Shown: positions 8,047 through 18,026, numbered from the stretch's first letter. The stretch: 64,000 nt of DNA from Acidobacteriaceae bacterium (GCA_003134815.1 PLCO01000006.1:33975-97974), one strand, 5' to 3'. The notes: generated by a model from the letters alone, not told the origin. Translations and numbers: made by a program.

Positions 8047-10527
8047 ATGACGTATTCTCGTTATCTCTTGTCCGCCCTTCTTTGGACATCGCTTTCATGC
8101 GCCGTCGTCGCTTCCGCGCAGCAGCCCTGGTCCGGCGTCATCGCGCCGGCACGGGCAACCAGCTGGACGCAGGCAGGCCTTCCCGGCGACGTACCTCCTG
8201 ACGGCTCATGGGCGCAATGTGGGTCAACGATTTCGGCCTACGGCTCCAGCGGTTCTTATGCTTCGCCGACCACAATCCAGAACACGATCAATGCCTGTGG
8301 AAACGATCAGTACGTGTTGCTCGGCCCCGGGGATTTTTATCTTTCAAGTGGAGTCAATCTCCGCAGCAACGTTGTACTGCGTGGCACAGGCGCGAACCAG
8401 ACTCGCATACACGTCAGCGCTGCAGCGGGATGCAATGGGCAGGGCGCCGTTGTTTGCATTGTGGGAGGCGTTACATATGCCGGGTATTGTCTGCCCAACA
8501 ACGTCAACACGTGGAACTGTCCACAGCTGGGATTCACTCCGGGCTACCCGGATTCGGCGAACTGGACTGGGAGCTATTCTCAGGGAGCAACGACGATCAC
8601 CCTCGATAATGTGACGGGCATCGTAACCAATTTGACGCCCATCGTGCTCGATCAATGCGATACGGGTTTGAGTGGAAGTTCGGGGGTCGAGAACTGCAAC
8701 GGCGGTTCGGGTGGCGTAGTCACCGCCGCCTCCGTTTACAGCGGCAGTGGAGGAAGTGGGTATAACGTTGGCGACACGGGAAAGATCAACTGCGTGTGGG
8801 ACTGGGGGCGATGCTATGGGTCGGGAACTGCGACCTATAGTGTGACCGCCGTGAGCGGTGGGGCGGTGACAGCGTTCACCGTCACCAATGGAGGGAGTGG
8901 CTACACGTATACCAACGTCAACACGTACTTTGGCGCTCCTACCATGACAACTGCCACGAGCGGAGGCGGCTCCGCCTTCGAAGTTCAAGTCACGGGAATC
9001 AGCGCGTACGACAACAACGGGTTCTTCGTTTGCGCCATCTCGTCGATTTGTTCTATCACAGCTGATTCCGGAAGCGTCCGCGTTGGTCGTTCCCAGGAAG
9101 AGGTTGTTCTTGCTGAATCCATCACCGGCAGCGGCCCGTACACAGTGACCCTCAACCACCCGTTAATGCATCCGAACTGGACCGCGGGCCAGTCTCCGCA
9201 AGCCTGGTGGGGAACTTCAACGATCACGAATTCGGGAGTTGAAAACGTGCTGATTGATGTCAGCGCTGTCAGTTCTTCGTGCGTTTCCATCAATGCAGCC
9301 GCCTATGTGTGGGTCAAGGGAATTGCCTGTAATACCGCGAATTTTTTCCATGTGTACGCCTATGTGGCATCAAATTTTTTGGTTCGGGACAGCTACTTCT
9401 ACTGGACGAAGAACGCGGGCACAACAAGCTACGGAATTGGCTCAGGCGGACAAGTGGGGAACTCGCTGTTTGAGAACAATATTTTACAGGGGATCGTTGA
9501 TCCGCTAAATGTGAACGGACCCTGCACAGGATGCGTTTTTGCCTATAACTTCTCAGTCAATCAGTACGATGGGGCTTCTAACGTCATGTTTGCATCGTCT
9601 CCCATGCACTCAGCAGCAACAGACTACATTCTTGAGGAAGGCAATATCGGGTCCGCTGCATATCAAGACAACACGCACGGCCCGCACCTCGCTGACACCT
9701 TCTTTCGCAATTATTTCACTGGGTACGAAACAAACAACGGTTCGTCGACGAACAATGCCACAATACCAGTAACCGTGGGAGCATTCTCGCGGTACAACAA
9801 TTATCTGGGGAACGTGCTGGGCACAGCGGGCTATCACACGATCTACCAGTGTATCCCTGGATCAAGCTCGACCCGGTTTTGCGCTGTCGACGCCGGTTCA
9901 TTCCCTGGATATGTTCACATCTGGGATTTGGGGTTTTCTGCTCAGGCGCAGAGCGACTTCAGCAACACTCCGGCGGAGCCGAACGACCTGCTGACCTCAA
10001 CTTCGCTGTACCGCTACGGCAATTACGACGTCGTGAACGGATCGGTACAGTGGAACTCGAGCGAGGTTCCGACCACCGACCCGAACTTCCCCAATCCTGT
10101 GCCAGCGAGCAACACATTCTCGGCGTCCTTCTACAACGGTGTGACTGCCGCTTACCTGAGCTGTGGAACTGGTCTGTCGTTCTGGATGAACCCGACGACC
10201 GGAACCTGCCCGCCCTATCCCAGCATCGGCCCTGATGTCAGGCATGGAGACATTGGGCTGTGTACCAGTGGGACTTACCAGTGGTCTCGCGCGCTCACCA
10301 GCAATCAATGCGCCGGCGGTAGCTTCAACGCATCGGTCAACGGCGGGTATGGAAACTCCAATCCAGCAATGCGTTGCTATTTCAATCAGATGGGCGGGCT
10401 ACCGGACGGAACCGGCGGTATGCTCTCCTTTAATCCGGCAAGCTGCTATGCGACAGACAGTGCGGGGACAATCGTGCATCCGTCTGCTGTAAACACCCTG
10501 ACTGGGTCATACTCAATTATCTTGTGA
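8047..10527 (+). CDS. Secreted right-handed beta-helix (pectate-lyase-like) protein
   Basis: An 826-residue exported protein. The N-terminus has a Sec signal peptide (basic start, LLSALLWTSLSCAVVASA, cleavage after ASA near residue 24). Residues ~65-125 and ~380-640 read as parallel beta-helix coils (TIQNTINACGNDQYVLLGPGDFYL, VLRGTG, repeated N-rich turns), as in pectate-lyase-superfamily enzymes and tail-spike depolymerases. Between them, about 225-315, is a Gly/Ser-rich insert with GSGYNVGD and TVTNGGSGY motifs typical of phage tail-fibre and adhesin modules. Many cysteines suggest disulfides. No catalytic residues can be assigned. It sits alone between two long gaps within the polysaccharide cluster and may cleave, trim or bind the exported polymer (inference). 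Confidence 0.7.
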   Translation: MTYSRYLLSALLWTSLSCAVVASAQQPWSGVIAPARATSWTQAGLPGDVPPDGSWAQCGSTISAYGSSGSYASPTTIQNTINACGNDQYVLLGPGDFYLSSGVNLRSNVVLRGTGANQTRIHVSAAAGCNGQGAVVCIVGGVTYAGYCLPNNVNTWNCPQLGFTPGYPDSANWTGSYSQGATTITLDNVTGIVTNLTPIVLDQCDTGLSGSSGVENCNGGSGGVVTAASVYSGSGGSGYNVGDTGKINCVWDWGRCYGSGTATYSVTAVSGGAVTAFTVTNGGSGYTYTNVNTYFGAPTMTTATSGGGSAFEVQVTGISAYDNNGFFVCAISSICSITADSGSVRVGRSQEEVVLAESITGSGPYTVTLNHPLMHPNWTAGQSPQAWWGTSTITNSGVENVLIDVSAVSSSCVSINAAAYVWVKGIACNTANFFHVYAYVASNFLVRDSYFYWTKNAGTTSYGIGSGGQVGNSLFENNILQGIVDPLNVNGPCTGCVFAYNFSVNQYDGASNVMFASSPMHSAATDYILEEGNIGSAAYQDNTHGPHLADTFFRNYFTGYETNNGSSTNNATIPVTVGAFSRYNNYLGNVLGTAGYHTIYQCIPGSSSTRFCAVDAGSFPGYVHIWDLGFSAQAQSDFSNTPAEPNDLLTSTSLYRYGNYDVVNGSVQWNSSEVPTTDPNFPNPVPASNTFSASFYNGVTAAYLSCGTGLSFWMNPTTGTCPPYPSIGPDVRHGDIGLCTSGTYQWSRALTSNQCAGGSFNASVNGGYGNSNPAMRCYFNQMGGLPDGTGGMLSFNPASCYATDSAGTIVHPSAVNTLTGSYSIIL

Positions 10528-10841
10528 CCGTGGCCAATTGCAAGGGATATTGCGATCAGGGCTGCTTCGCCAGATAATCTTCGACTACCGAAGATTGAAG
10601 TTGCTGGTCAAAAGTGAAGTCTAAAAAGTGAACCCCGAACCCATCCACCACAGTATCTGATCTTGTCCATATGCCAGTCGCAAGATTTCTACTGGATACC
10701 CTCAACCTATTTTTGATTAACCGCGATCTGATCGCTCGAGACGTCGAAACCTCCGACCTCTTCGGGCTGCAAATCTTCGTGCGATCAAGATCGAAAAGCT
10801 TCAGTGATCCATGGCTGAGAGAGACAAGATAGGTCAACTGC
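10528..10841. other. Intergenic region between beta-helix gene and flippase gene
   Basis: This 314-base gap contains a perfect stem-loop (10576-10596) and otherwise nothing I can assign. A minus-strand frame across it runs into the flippase gene and has no family features. Confidence 0.45.
10576..10596 (+). terminator. Stem-loop after the beta-helix gene, possible terminator
   Basis: Arms AATCTTCG and CGAAGATT pair perfectly over 8 bp with a 5-base loop, 49 bases after the stop at 10527. No T-tract follows, so it may only stabilise the transcript 3' end or aid factor-dependent termination. Confidence 0.35.
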
Positions 10842-12458
10842 ATGAAGCCGTCTAAGCCGGACAATAAGTCGCCGACCTTATTGTCGCGGGCGATACGTAT
10901 CGGACACAAACCGATCGGGTTCAAGGTTGCTCGCGGTGTTGTCTCCTCCGTGCTGCGCAAGCTCATCGTGGCGCCGATTTCCCTTGTCCTTGTTCCTTTT
11001 GCGCTGTATAAGGTCGGGGTCGCGGGCTATGGGGAATGGGCAATTCTCTCAACGATCATTAATCTCGCATGGCTTATGGATCCAGGTCTCGGACCGGCGG
11101 TCACAAAATATGTCGCGGAGTCCAGCGGCAAAAGCGACATCTCGGAAATTCGCCGAGTCATCGATGCGGCTTCTGCGATGTGTCTCTGCATGGCGGCAGT
11201 TGCGGTCTGTTTGATTGGATTTTCCTCGCACCTTATGATCAAGGAACTCTTTCGCGGACCCGCCGCACCTCCCGCCGCCGAAGTCCTCTCGCTGTGGCCA
11301 ATGGTACTGCTCTGCATCGCCATGTTCCTCGTTTCAACGCCATTTCTGGCGGTTATCAATGGTCGTCAGCGAATGGACCTGACCAACGTTTTGCTGTTCA
11401 CTGCCGAATTGCTCAGTGCCGCGATGACTGTGGCTTTTCTCTTGGCAGGAGCGAAAATCGCGGGATTGTTGCTCGCGCAATTGCTCAGCGCATTCTTCAT
11501 TTTGGTAGGAAGCATCGTGATTACGAAGCGAATTCTGCCTGAGATCACGCCTAACCCGTTCCGATCCACATTCAGCACGCTTCGGAAGATCGTGACGTTC
11601 AGCGTGCCCCTGTATGCCGGATACGTAATGACAACGCTGCAGGGTCAATTGGAGCGGCTTTATCTGGCGCGGATGGTCGGCGTCATTCCGGTTGGTTGGT
11701 ACGATGTCGCGAGCCAGGGAGCGGCAAAGATCAAGCGTGTACCCGACCTCTTGCTTGGGCCTGTTCTCGCGGCGGCATCCGAGTTAGAGGCTCGCAACGA
11801 GCGCGAAAAACTGGAAGAGCTCCATTCCAGGGCTCACAAGTACCTGGCAATTGTGGCGATCCCGCTGGTCGTGTTCGCGGTAGTCAGCGCAAAATCGCTG
11901 ATCCGCCTTTGGGTGGGCGGCGGCATGGAGCGGATCACCCTCACTTTCGCAATTCTGGTGATCGGAAACCTTTTCCCCCAGATGGGATCACCGATCTATT
12001 TCGTCACGGTGGGGCGAGGGATTCTGCGCCCATCTGTTTATACGGCGCTACTGGCAAGCGGGTTGAACCTGGTGCTGAGCTTTTTCTTCATTAAGCTGTG
12101 GGGCTTCTCCGGGGCGGCTCTGGGTACAGCAATCCCAATGTTTCTCAGCACAATTTACTACTTCATTGTTTGCCGGCCGTACTTTCAGATCGACCTTTTC
12201 AAAACTCTCCGTCAGGCCTACGTGAAACCACTGCTTTGCGCTGGAATCGCTTCCGGCGCAATTCCTCTGATCGGAATTCTTGGATTGCACACTTCGATTG
12301 GGCTGCTGGCCGGCTTAGTTGTTTTCGGTGCCTTATACGTGCTCGGCTTGGTGCTAACACACGCCGTTGACCGCTCGGACCTTGCAACCGCCGAAAAGCA
12401 CATGCCCTTTCTCGTGCGGCGCGGGACCGCCACCGTCGCGCCTGAAACGGCAGCATAG
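10842..12458 (+). CDS. wzx: Wzx-type polysaccharide flippase (MOP superfamily)
   Basis: A 538-residue integral membrane protein with about a dozen or more hydrophobic segments and the layout of polysaccharide_synt/MOP flippases. It starts cytoplasmic, then has FKVARGVVSSVLRKLIVAPISL, the typical GYGEWAILSTIINLAWLMDPGLG segment, and a C-terminal helical pair after the TLRQAYVKPL linker. Family members flip undecaprenyl-PP-linked repeat units to the periplasm for Wzy-dependent polymerisation. The start is ATG 10842. A Wzm/Wzt ABC exporter is encoded 5 kb downstream, so the locus holds two export routes. The symbol is used in the generic family sense. Confidence 0.85.
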   Translation: MKPSKPDNKSPTLLSRAIRIGHKPIGFKVARGVVSSVLRKLIVAPISLVLVPFALYKVGVAGYGEWAILSTIINLAWLMDPGLGPAVTKYVAESSGKSDISEIRRVIDAASAMCLCMAAVAVCLIGFSSHLMIKELFRGPAAPPAAEVLSLWPMVLLCIAMFLVSTPFLAVINGRQRMDLTNVLLFTAELLSAAMTVAFLLAGAKIAGLLLAQLLSAFFILVGSIVITKRILPEITPNPFRSTFSTLRKIVTFSVPLYAGYVMTTLQGQLERLYLARMVGVIPVGWYDVASQGAAKIKRVPDLLLGPVLAAASELEARNEREKLEELHSRAHKYLAIVAIPLVVFAVVSAKSLIRLWVGGGMERITLTFAILVIGNLFPQMGSPIYFVTVGRGILRPSVYTALLASGLNLVLSFFFIKLWGFSGAALGTAIPMFLSTIYYFIVCRPYFQIDLFKTLRQAYVKPLLCAGIASGAIPLIGILGLHTSIGLLAGLVVFGALYVLGLVLTHAVDRSDLATAEKHMPFLVRRGTATVAPETAA

Positions 12459-12576
12459 CCGATGGATGCGGTGCCGGTGAGATGGGTAGCCGGTGGGTCG
12501 AGCCGTTCGATGATCGCGAAGTCTATGCCTGTCGTTGACGCAGGGAGATACCTTGGAGATTGAGGAATCGACACAC

Positions 12577-13545
12577 ATGAATACTTTACCCCGGATCTCA
12601 GTGGTGATATGCACCTACAATCGCGCGCATAGTCTGGGGAAAACCCTGGAGAGTGTCGTGGTTCAATCCGTTCCGCCGGAGATTCAATGGGAGGTCATTG
12701 TTGTCGACAACAATTCGAGTGATCAGACCCGCGAAATCGTTGAGGGCTTTCAAAACCGATATCCGGAACGCATGCGATACGCGTTTGAAGCACGGCAAGG
12801 AGTGTCGAACGCAAGAAATACCGGGGTCCGTGAAGCTCTAGGTCAGATTGTTGCCTTCATCGACGACGATGAAACCGCGGATCCAAATTGGCTCCAGAGC
12901 CTGACGGCAAATCTATTTTCCGGAGAGTGGGCCGGTGCTGGCGGCAGGGTGCAGCCCCAATGGGGCGGCCCACGTCCGAATTGGATGTCGCGCAAGAGTA
13001 CCTTCCTCGACGGACCGCTTGCGATGTTCGACTACGGAGCGGAAGCGATGCAATTGAATGACCCTCCCTTCGGTGCAAATATGGCGTTCCGCAAGGAAAT
13101 GTTAAACAAGTATGGCGAGTTTCGCACTGATCTCGGTAGAGTTGGCAAGGAGATGCTCAGCGGCGAGGACACCGAGTTTGGGCGGCGCCTGATCGCAGGA
13201 GGAGAGCGACTGCGCTACGAGCCATCCGCGATCACGCTCCACCCAGTAGAGCGTGATCGCGCTACCAGAAAATACTTCCTTTCCTGGTGGTTCAATAAGG
13301 GGCGGACCGACGTCCGGGACTTCTGGACCCTCACGAACCTCGGGAAAGTCTCCGACATTCCATGGCAGGTGTTTCGTGGCGCAGCGGTCGAAGCTGTGCG
13401 ATGGATCTTTACGACCGAGCCCTGCCTGCGATTCATTTGCCTGCTGAAGATATGGACTTATGCCGGCCAGTTCTCTGAGTACTATCGCCAATCTTATGCC
13501 GCCAAGAGAAAAGGCTCACTACTCGATTCAAATTCGCCTTCATAA
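12577..13545 (+). CDS. Family 2 glycosyltransferase
   Basis: A 322-residue GT-A fold glycosyltransferase. SVVICTYNRAHSL opens the nucleotide-binding domain near residue 7, VVDNNSSDQT follows, the metal site is FIDDDE near 95, and GEDTEFGRRL near 195 supplies the likely base. The C-terminal ~100 residues carry amphipathic/hydrophobic stretches that may touch the membrane. The frame is open from TTG 12535, but ATG 12577 with TGAGGAA nine bases upstream gives the family N-terminus. It is clearly paralogous to the GT2 at 40350, sharing CTYNR, VDNNS, DQTREIVE and NMAFRK. Sugar specificity cannot be told. Confidence 0.88.
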   Translation: MNTLPRISVVICTYNRAHSLGKTLESVVVQSVPPEIQWEVIVVDNNSSDQTREIVEGFQNRYPERMRYAFEARQGVSNARNTGVREALGQIVAFIDDDETADPNWLQSLTANLFSGEWAGAGGRVQPQWGGPRPNWMSRKSTFLDGPLAMFDYGAEAMQLNDPPFGANMAFRKEMLNKYGEFRTDLGRVGKEMLSGEDTEFGRRLIAGGERLRYEPSAITLHPVERDRATRKYFLSWWFNKGRTDVRDFWTLTNLGKVSDIPWQVFRGAAVEAVRWIFTTEPCLRFICLLKIWTYAGQFSEYYRQSYAAKRKGSLLDSNSPS

Positions 13546-13638
13546 CCGCGCCTGATGCTTAGCGTTTCTCTCAACTGGCGCTGAAAAGTTGCGATTGGCA
13601 CATTCTCGAAGCACTTCGGTCGAGCGAGTTCACGGTCT

Positions 13639-14895
13639 ATGAAAACTGAAGAGTTGCATTTCGCGGATAGGACTTTGCCCGGGGTGAATTGCAGCCCACC
13701 GCCTTCTTCGCTCAATGCAGCGCTCTTGACGGGAGGCGTCGATCGACCGTACGCGTTTGGCCTGGCAATGGCCCTCGTGGCGAAGAATGTCCACGTCGAC
13801 GTGGTTGCAAGTGAAGCAGTGGACAGTGTCGAAATGCATACGACGCAAAATCTGAATTTCTTCGATGTCTGGCCAGCCAAGGCCGCAAAGGCCACTTCAC
13901 TCGCAAAAACATTCCGAACTCTTCGCCATTATCGGTCGCTCATCGGTTATGCGGCTGCAGCTCGCCCGCGCGTGTTCCACATTTTATGGAACAGCAAAAT
14001 TCAGTTCTTCGACCGGACACTGTTGATGCTGTATTACAAGGCCCTCGGGAAAAGAGTGGCACTTACTGCGCACAATATAAATCAGGCAAGGCGGGACTCA
14101 CGAGACACATGGTTGAATCGAATCACGCTGAGAATCCAGTACCACCTCACCGATCACATATTTGTTCACACGCAGAAGATGAAGGACGAGCTGGTGGAGG
14201 AATTTGGCGTTGCCGGCCAGGCGATCACGGTCATCCGCCACCCAATCAACAATGCTTTTCCAGATACGCGACTTACCCCGTCGGAGGCAAAGAGCCGGCT
14301 TGGCCTCGAAGAAGCCAACAAGACAATCCTTTGCTTCGGCCGAATCAAGCCCTATAAGGGTATCGAGTACCTGCTACCGGCATTTCAAAAACTCGCGGCC
14401 CGGGATGGACAGTATCGGTTGATCATTGCGGGTGAGGTTCAAAAGGGCAATGAGAAGTATATGGAGTCGTTAATGCGGACGATGACCAGTGAGATGGACA
14501 GGGGTCAGGTCATTCTAAAGACTCAATTCATTCCCGACGAGGACATGGAAGTCTATCTCAAGGCTGCGGACGTGCTCGTCCTCCCCTACAAGGACATATT
14601 CCAGAGCGGTGTCCTGTTCCTGGGTTACAGCTTCGGTTTGCCTGTCATAGTCACGGATGTTGGGTCGTTTCGCGAAGAAGTCGTCGAGGGTGAGACTGGG
14701 TATCTTTGCAAGCCAGGCGACCCGGCTGATCTGGCTAGAATCATCGAGACCTATTTTGCAAGCGACCTCTTTCGCAACCTGACGACGAATCGCCAGAAGA
14801 TCAAGGACTATGCGGACACTCATCACTCATGGGGTGGGGTCGCCGAACTCACGCGAAAAGCCTATGAAGGGATGCTTAGAAACGTTAGCTTATGA
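13639..14895 (+). CDS. Family 4 glycosyltransferase
   Basis: A 418-residue GT-B glycosyltransferase. The N-terminal domain (residues ~25-200) is variable, with VALTAHNINQ near 145. The C-terminal GT4 donor domain begins at TILCFGRIKPYKGIEYLLPAF (~235) and contains the E-x7-E region within LGYSFGLPVIVTDVGSFREEV (~335-355). The stop overlaps the next start in an ATGA arrangement, indicating coupling to the GT2 that follows. It probably adds one sugar of the repeat unit in the cytoplasm. Confidence 0.88.
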   Translation: MKTEELHFADRTLPGVNCSPPPSSLNAALLTGGVDRPYAFGLAMALVAKNVHVDVVASEAVDSVEMHTTQNLNFFDVWPAKAAKATSLAKTFRTLRHYRSLIGYAAAARPRVFHILWNSKIQFFDRTLLMLYYKALGKRVALTAHNINQARRDSRDTWLNRITLRIQYHLTDHIFVHTQKMKDELVEEFGVAGQAITVIRHPINNAFPDTRLTPSEAKSRLGLEEANKTILCFGRIKPYKGIEYLLPAFQKLAARDGQYRLIIAGEVQKGNEKYMESLMRTMTSEMDRGQVILKTQFIPDEDMEVYLKAADVLVLPYKDIFQSGVLFLGYSFGLPVIVTDVGSFREEVVEGETGYLCKPGDPADLARIIETYFASDLFRNLTTNRQKIKDYADTHHSWGGVAELTRKAYEGMLRNVSL

Positions 14896-15944
14896 AACCT
14901 CTTGTATCTATCTTAATTCCCGCATACAACGCAGAGAAGTGGCTGGCTGAAACGCTTCGGTCAGCGCTTGATCAAACATGGGACAACAAGGAAATTGTCG
15001 TCGTCGACGATGGCTCGAAGGATGGGACATTGGCCTTGGCGCGGACCTTCGAGTCCAGCATCGTCAAAGTGTTCACCCATGTGAATCAGGGTGCTTCCGC
15101 GACTCGGAACAAGGCGTTCTCCCTCTGCCATGGCGACTACATCCAGTGGCTCGATGCGGACGATCTTCTTGCTCCGGACAAAATCGCCAGGCAGATGGAA
15201 GCACTGGATGACGCGCCGGATCCAAGGCTTCTTCTTTCCGCCGAATGGGGCAGCTTTATGCATCGGCCTTCGCGCACGAAGTTTATTCCAAGCGGGTTGT
15301 GGTGTAGTCTCTCCAAAGCGGAATGGCTTCTTCGCAAGTTGGAACAGAACGTCTATATGCAAACTGCCACCTGGCTGGTAAGCCGTGAATTGGCGCTTGC
15401 TGCCGGACTGTGGGATACGCGACTGTTGGGCGATGACGATGGTGAGTACTTCTGCCGCGTGCTGATGGCGAGCGATGGCGTCCGTTTTGTTCCTGGCTCG
15501 AAGGTCTATTACCGCCAGGCGGGATCAGGCAGCCTGAGCTACGTTGGATCTTCAGACAAGAAGCGCGATGCGCAATGGATCTCGATGGAACTGCATATGA
15601 GTTATCTTCGCTCACTTGACGATAGCCAGCGGGCACGAGCCGCATGCGTCAAGTTCATGCAAAACTGGATGGTCGCCTTCTATCCGGAGCGGCTGGACAT
15701 ATTCGATAAGGCGCAAACACTTTCAAGAGACTTTGGCGGGCAGATTGAGGCGCCGACTTTGAACTGGAAGTTCTCCTGGATTAAAACGCTATTCGGTTGG
15801 CATTTCGCGCGGCGGGCCCAATTGAGGATTCTGGGGACGAAATGGTCGTTGCTCAGCTTTTGTGACAAGGCGCTATGCCAATTTGAAAGGCGAGGGCCGA
15901 TGGCCCAGTCTTCACCAAATGCAGTAAAAGCAACACAGTCCTGA
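14892..15944 (+). CDS. Family 2 glycosyltransferase
   Basis: A 350-residue GT-A enzyme. It starts directly with VSILIPAYNAEKWLAETL, then VVDDGSKDGT and the DxD-type metal motif WLDADDLLAPDK near residue 85-95. The donor-side LGDDDGEYFCRVL near 180 fits family 2. The C-terminal ~120 residues are basic and aromatic-rich and not recognised. It overlaps the previous GT4 by four bases, so the two are translationally coupled and may act successively. Confidence 0.88.
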   Translation: MKPLVSILIPAYNAEKWLAETLRSALDQTWDNKEIVVVDDGSKDGTLALARTFESSIVKVFTHVNQGASATRNKAFSLCHGDYIQWLDADDLLAPDKIARQMEALDDAPDPRLLLSAEWGSFMHRPSRTKFIPSGLWCSLSKAEWLLRKLEQNVYMQTATWLVSRELALAAGLWDTRLLGDDDGEYFCRVLMASDGVRFVPGSKVYYRQAGSGSLSYVGSSDKKRDAQWISMELHMSYLRSLDDSQRARAACVKFMQNWMVAFYPERLDIFDKAQTLSRDFGGQIEAPTLNWKFSWIKTLFGWHFARRAQLRILGTKWSLLSFCDKALCQFERRGPMAQSSPNAVKATQS

Positions 15945-16015
15945 CCTTGACTTGCCCGGCGATCAGGCGATGATCGCGAGCCTATAAACAGCCGATCGCT
16001 CGAAAGGCAAAGCGC

Positions 16016-17080
16016 ATGATTACTACAAGCACACCGCTTCGGATCTCGTTCTTTGGTGGCGGAACAGATTACCCAATCTGGTTCCGCGAGCACGGCGGCT
16101 CTGTTCTGTCGACTACGATCGACAAATATTGCTATATCTCCTGCCGATGGCTGCCTCCATTCTTTGAGTACCATAGCCGAATCTCCTACACAAAAGTTGA
16201 AAACGTAAGCAGCAACGACGAAATTCAGCATCCCTCAGTCCGAGCGTGTTTGCAATATCTAGGAATCAGCGAGGGAGTCGAGATACATCACATAGCCGAC
16301 TTACCGGCTAGAACCGGATTAGGTACGAGTTCCGCGTTTACCGTCGGACTGCTCCTCGGCCTCTATGCTCTTAGAAACCAAATGCGGGACAAACACACCA
16401 TTGCCGCCGAGGCCATACGCGTCGAGCAGGAACTTCTTCAAGAAGCAGTGGGCGCGCAGGATCAAGTGAGCGCCGCATACGGAGGTCTCAATCGGATCAA
16501 CTTCAACAGTGACGGCTCAATCGACGTTAAGCGCGTACTGACGTCCCGGGATCGAATCACAGAACTTGAACAGAACCTGGCGCTCTACTTCACGGGGTTT
16601 TCACGCATCGCCTCTGAGATCGCTCAGGAGCAACTGAGAATGACGCCGCACAAGGAAAAGGAGCTCAATGCGATGCTCCAGCTGGTCGGCGAAGCAGAAG
16701 ATATTGTTGTGAACACAAACCGGCCCCTTGATGACTTTGGCCGTCTTATGCATGAGAGCTGGCAGATTAAGAGGACACTAACCCAGAAAATATCGAACTC
16801 GAATATTGACGAGATCTATGAAGCCGGACTTAGTGCCGGCGCTCTAGGCGGCAAGCTACTGGGGGCGGGCGGTGGGGGCTTCATGCTGTTCTATGTACCA
16901 CCGGAGAAACGCGAGGCACTCAGGCTCCGGCTCAAGAAGCTCTTGTGCGTTCCGTTCACTTTCTCAACCAAGGGTGCTGAGGTGGTCGTGTACGAGCCTG
17001 AGGTGATGTACGACCAGTCGCTTGCGTCGGAGCGCAGATTCGTATATGGCGAGGCTCCGCAGCTCCAGAAGCAGATATGA
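16016..17080 (+). CDS. hddA: GHMP kinase, HddA-type D-glycero-alpha-D-manno-heptose 7-phosphate kinase
   Basis: A 354-residue GHMP-family sugar kinase. The N-terminal STPLRISFFGGGTDYP, the ATP-binding motif LPARTGLGTSSAFTVG (96-111) and the C-terminal GGKLLGAGGGGFMLFY (~279-294) match HddA, which phosphorylates heptose 7-phosphate at C1 on the way to GDP-D-glycero-alpha-D-manno-heptose. Partner enzymes GmhA and HddC are encoded at 54.9-56.3 kb in the same window. That supports heptose rather than fucose or mannose specificity, though L-fucokinase-like relatives share this fold. AAAGG precedes ATG 16016. The product would feed heptose into the polysaccharide assembled here. Confidence 0.85.
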   Translation: MITTSTPLRISFFGGGTDYPIWFREHGGSVLSTTIDKYCYISCRWLPPFFEYHSRISYTKVENVSSNDEIQHPSVRACLQYLGISEGVEIHHIADLPARTGLGTSSAFTVGLLLGLYALRNQMRDKHTIAAEAIRVEQELLQEAVGAQDQVSAAYGGLNRINFNSDGSIDVKRVLTSRDRITELEQNLALYFTGFSRIASEIAQEQLRMTPHKEKELNAMLQLVGEAEDIVVNTNRPLDDFGRLMHESWQIKRTLTQKISNSNIDEIYEAGLSAGALGGKLLGAGGGGFMLFYVPPEKREALRLRLKKLLCVPFTFSTKGAEVVVYEPEVMYDQSLASERRFVYGEAPQLQKQI

Positions 17081-17173
17081 CAGTGGTCAGGCAAATCGCA
17101 TGACGGACGATTTAACCAACAGATTGGCGCAAGTCAGTGGCGAGACTTCGGCGACGCGGCGAGAACTGATTCA

Positions 17174-17992
17174 ATGACTCAATTGACGGTTGAAGCCGGG
17201 CGCACTGAACGGCAGTACTGGAGAGACCTCTGGCGCTATCGAGAGTTATTCTACTTTCTCGCTTGGCGCGACCTACTCGTGCGTTACAAGCAGACGTTTG
17301 TCGGGGTGAGCTGGTCGTTAATCCGGCCACTTCTCACCATGGTTGTGCTTACTGTTGTATTTGGGAAGCTTGGGAAAATGCCGTCCGGAGGCTCGCCGTA
17401 TCCGCTTCTGGTCTTCTGTGGAATGCTCCCGTGGCAGTTTTTCTCCACGGCACTTTCTGAAAGCGGAAACAGCCTTGTATCGAATTCGTCTCTTATATCA
17501 AAGGTTTATTTTCCTCGGCTTATTATCGCGGCAAGTTCCGTGATCACCAGTTTCGTTGATTTTCTCATCTCAGCCGGGTTTCTTGTCGTGTTGATGTTGT
17601 GGTACCGCTACGTTCCACCGACCGCAGTTTTCCTGCTGCCATTGTTTGTGTTGCTCGCAGTTGCTGCATCATTGGGGTTCGGGTTCTGGATTGCCGCACT
17701 TATGGTTGAATACCGGGACTTTCGCTTCATCGTGCCGTTCATCGTTCAATTTGGTCTCTATCTCTCGCCAGTGGGTTTCCAGAGTTCGGTCGTACCAGGG
17801 CGATTCCAGCTTCTCTACTCCCTCAATCCGATGGTCGGAATCATCGACGGCTTTCGCTGGTGCTTATTGGGTACGCGAAGCAAAATCTTCCCACTTGCGC
17901 TTGCAGTGTGTGTCGTTGAAGTCGCAGCCGTTTTAGTTTCCGGTATCATCTACTTCAGAAAGACTGAGCGTACCTTCGCCGACGTGATTTAA
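17174..17992 (+). CDS. wzm: ABC-2 type polysaccharide exporter permease (Wzm)
   Basis: A 272-residue membrane protein of the ABC-2 family with six predicted hydrophobic segments. The amphipathic N-terminus (YFLAWRDLLVRYKQTFVG) and the VGVSWSLIRPLLTMVV start of the first transmembrane helix are classic for O-antigen/teichoic acid exporter permeases, as is the conserved LLYSLNPMVGIIDGFRW before the last helices. It pairs with the ATPase 34 bases downstream. Together they move a completed undecaprenyl-linked glycan across the inner membrane. Confidence 0.9.
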   Translation: MTQLTVEAGRTERQYWRDLWRYRELFYFLAWRDLLVRYKQTFVGVSWSLIRPLLTMVVLTVVFGKLGKMPSGGSPYPLLVFCGMLPWQFFSTALSESGNSLVSNSSLISKVYFPRLIIAASSVITSFVDFLISAGFLVVLMLWYRYVPPTAVFLLPLFVLLAVAASLGFGFWIAALMVEYRDFRFIVPFIVQFGLYLSPVGFQSSVVPGRFQLLYSLNPMVGIIDGFRWCLLGTRSKIFPLALAVCVVEVAAVLVSGIIYFRKTERTFADVI

Positions 17993-18026
17993 GACCCACA
18001 AAGAAGCATTGTAGTAAGTCAGATAT

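Noticed and set aside
10556..10966. A 136-codon minus-strand frame in the gap before the flippase
   Set aside because: It overlaps the flippase N-terminus, has no ribosome site I can see and no recognisable fold.
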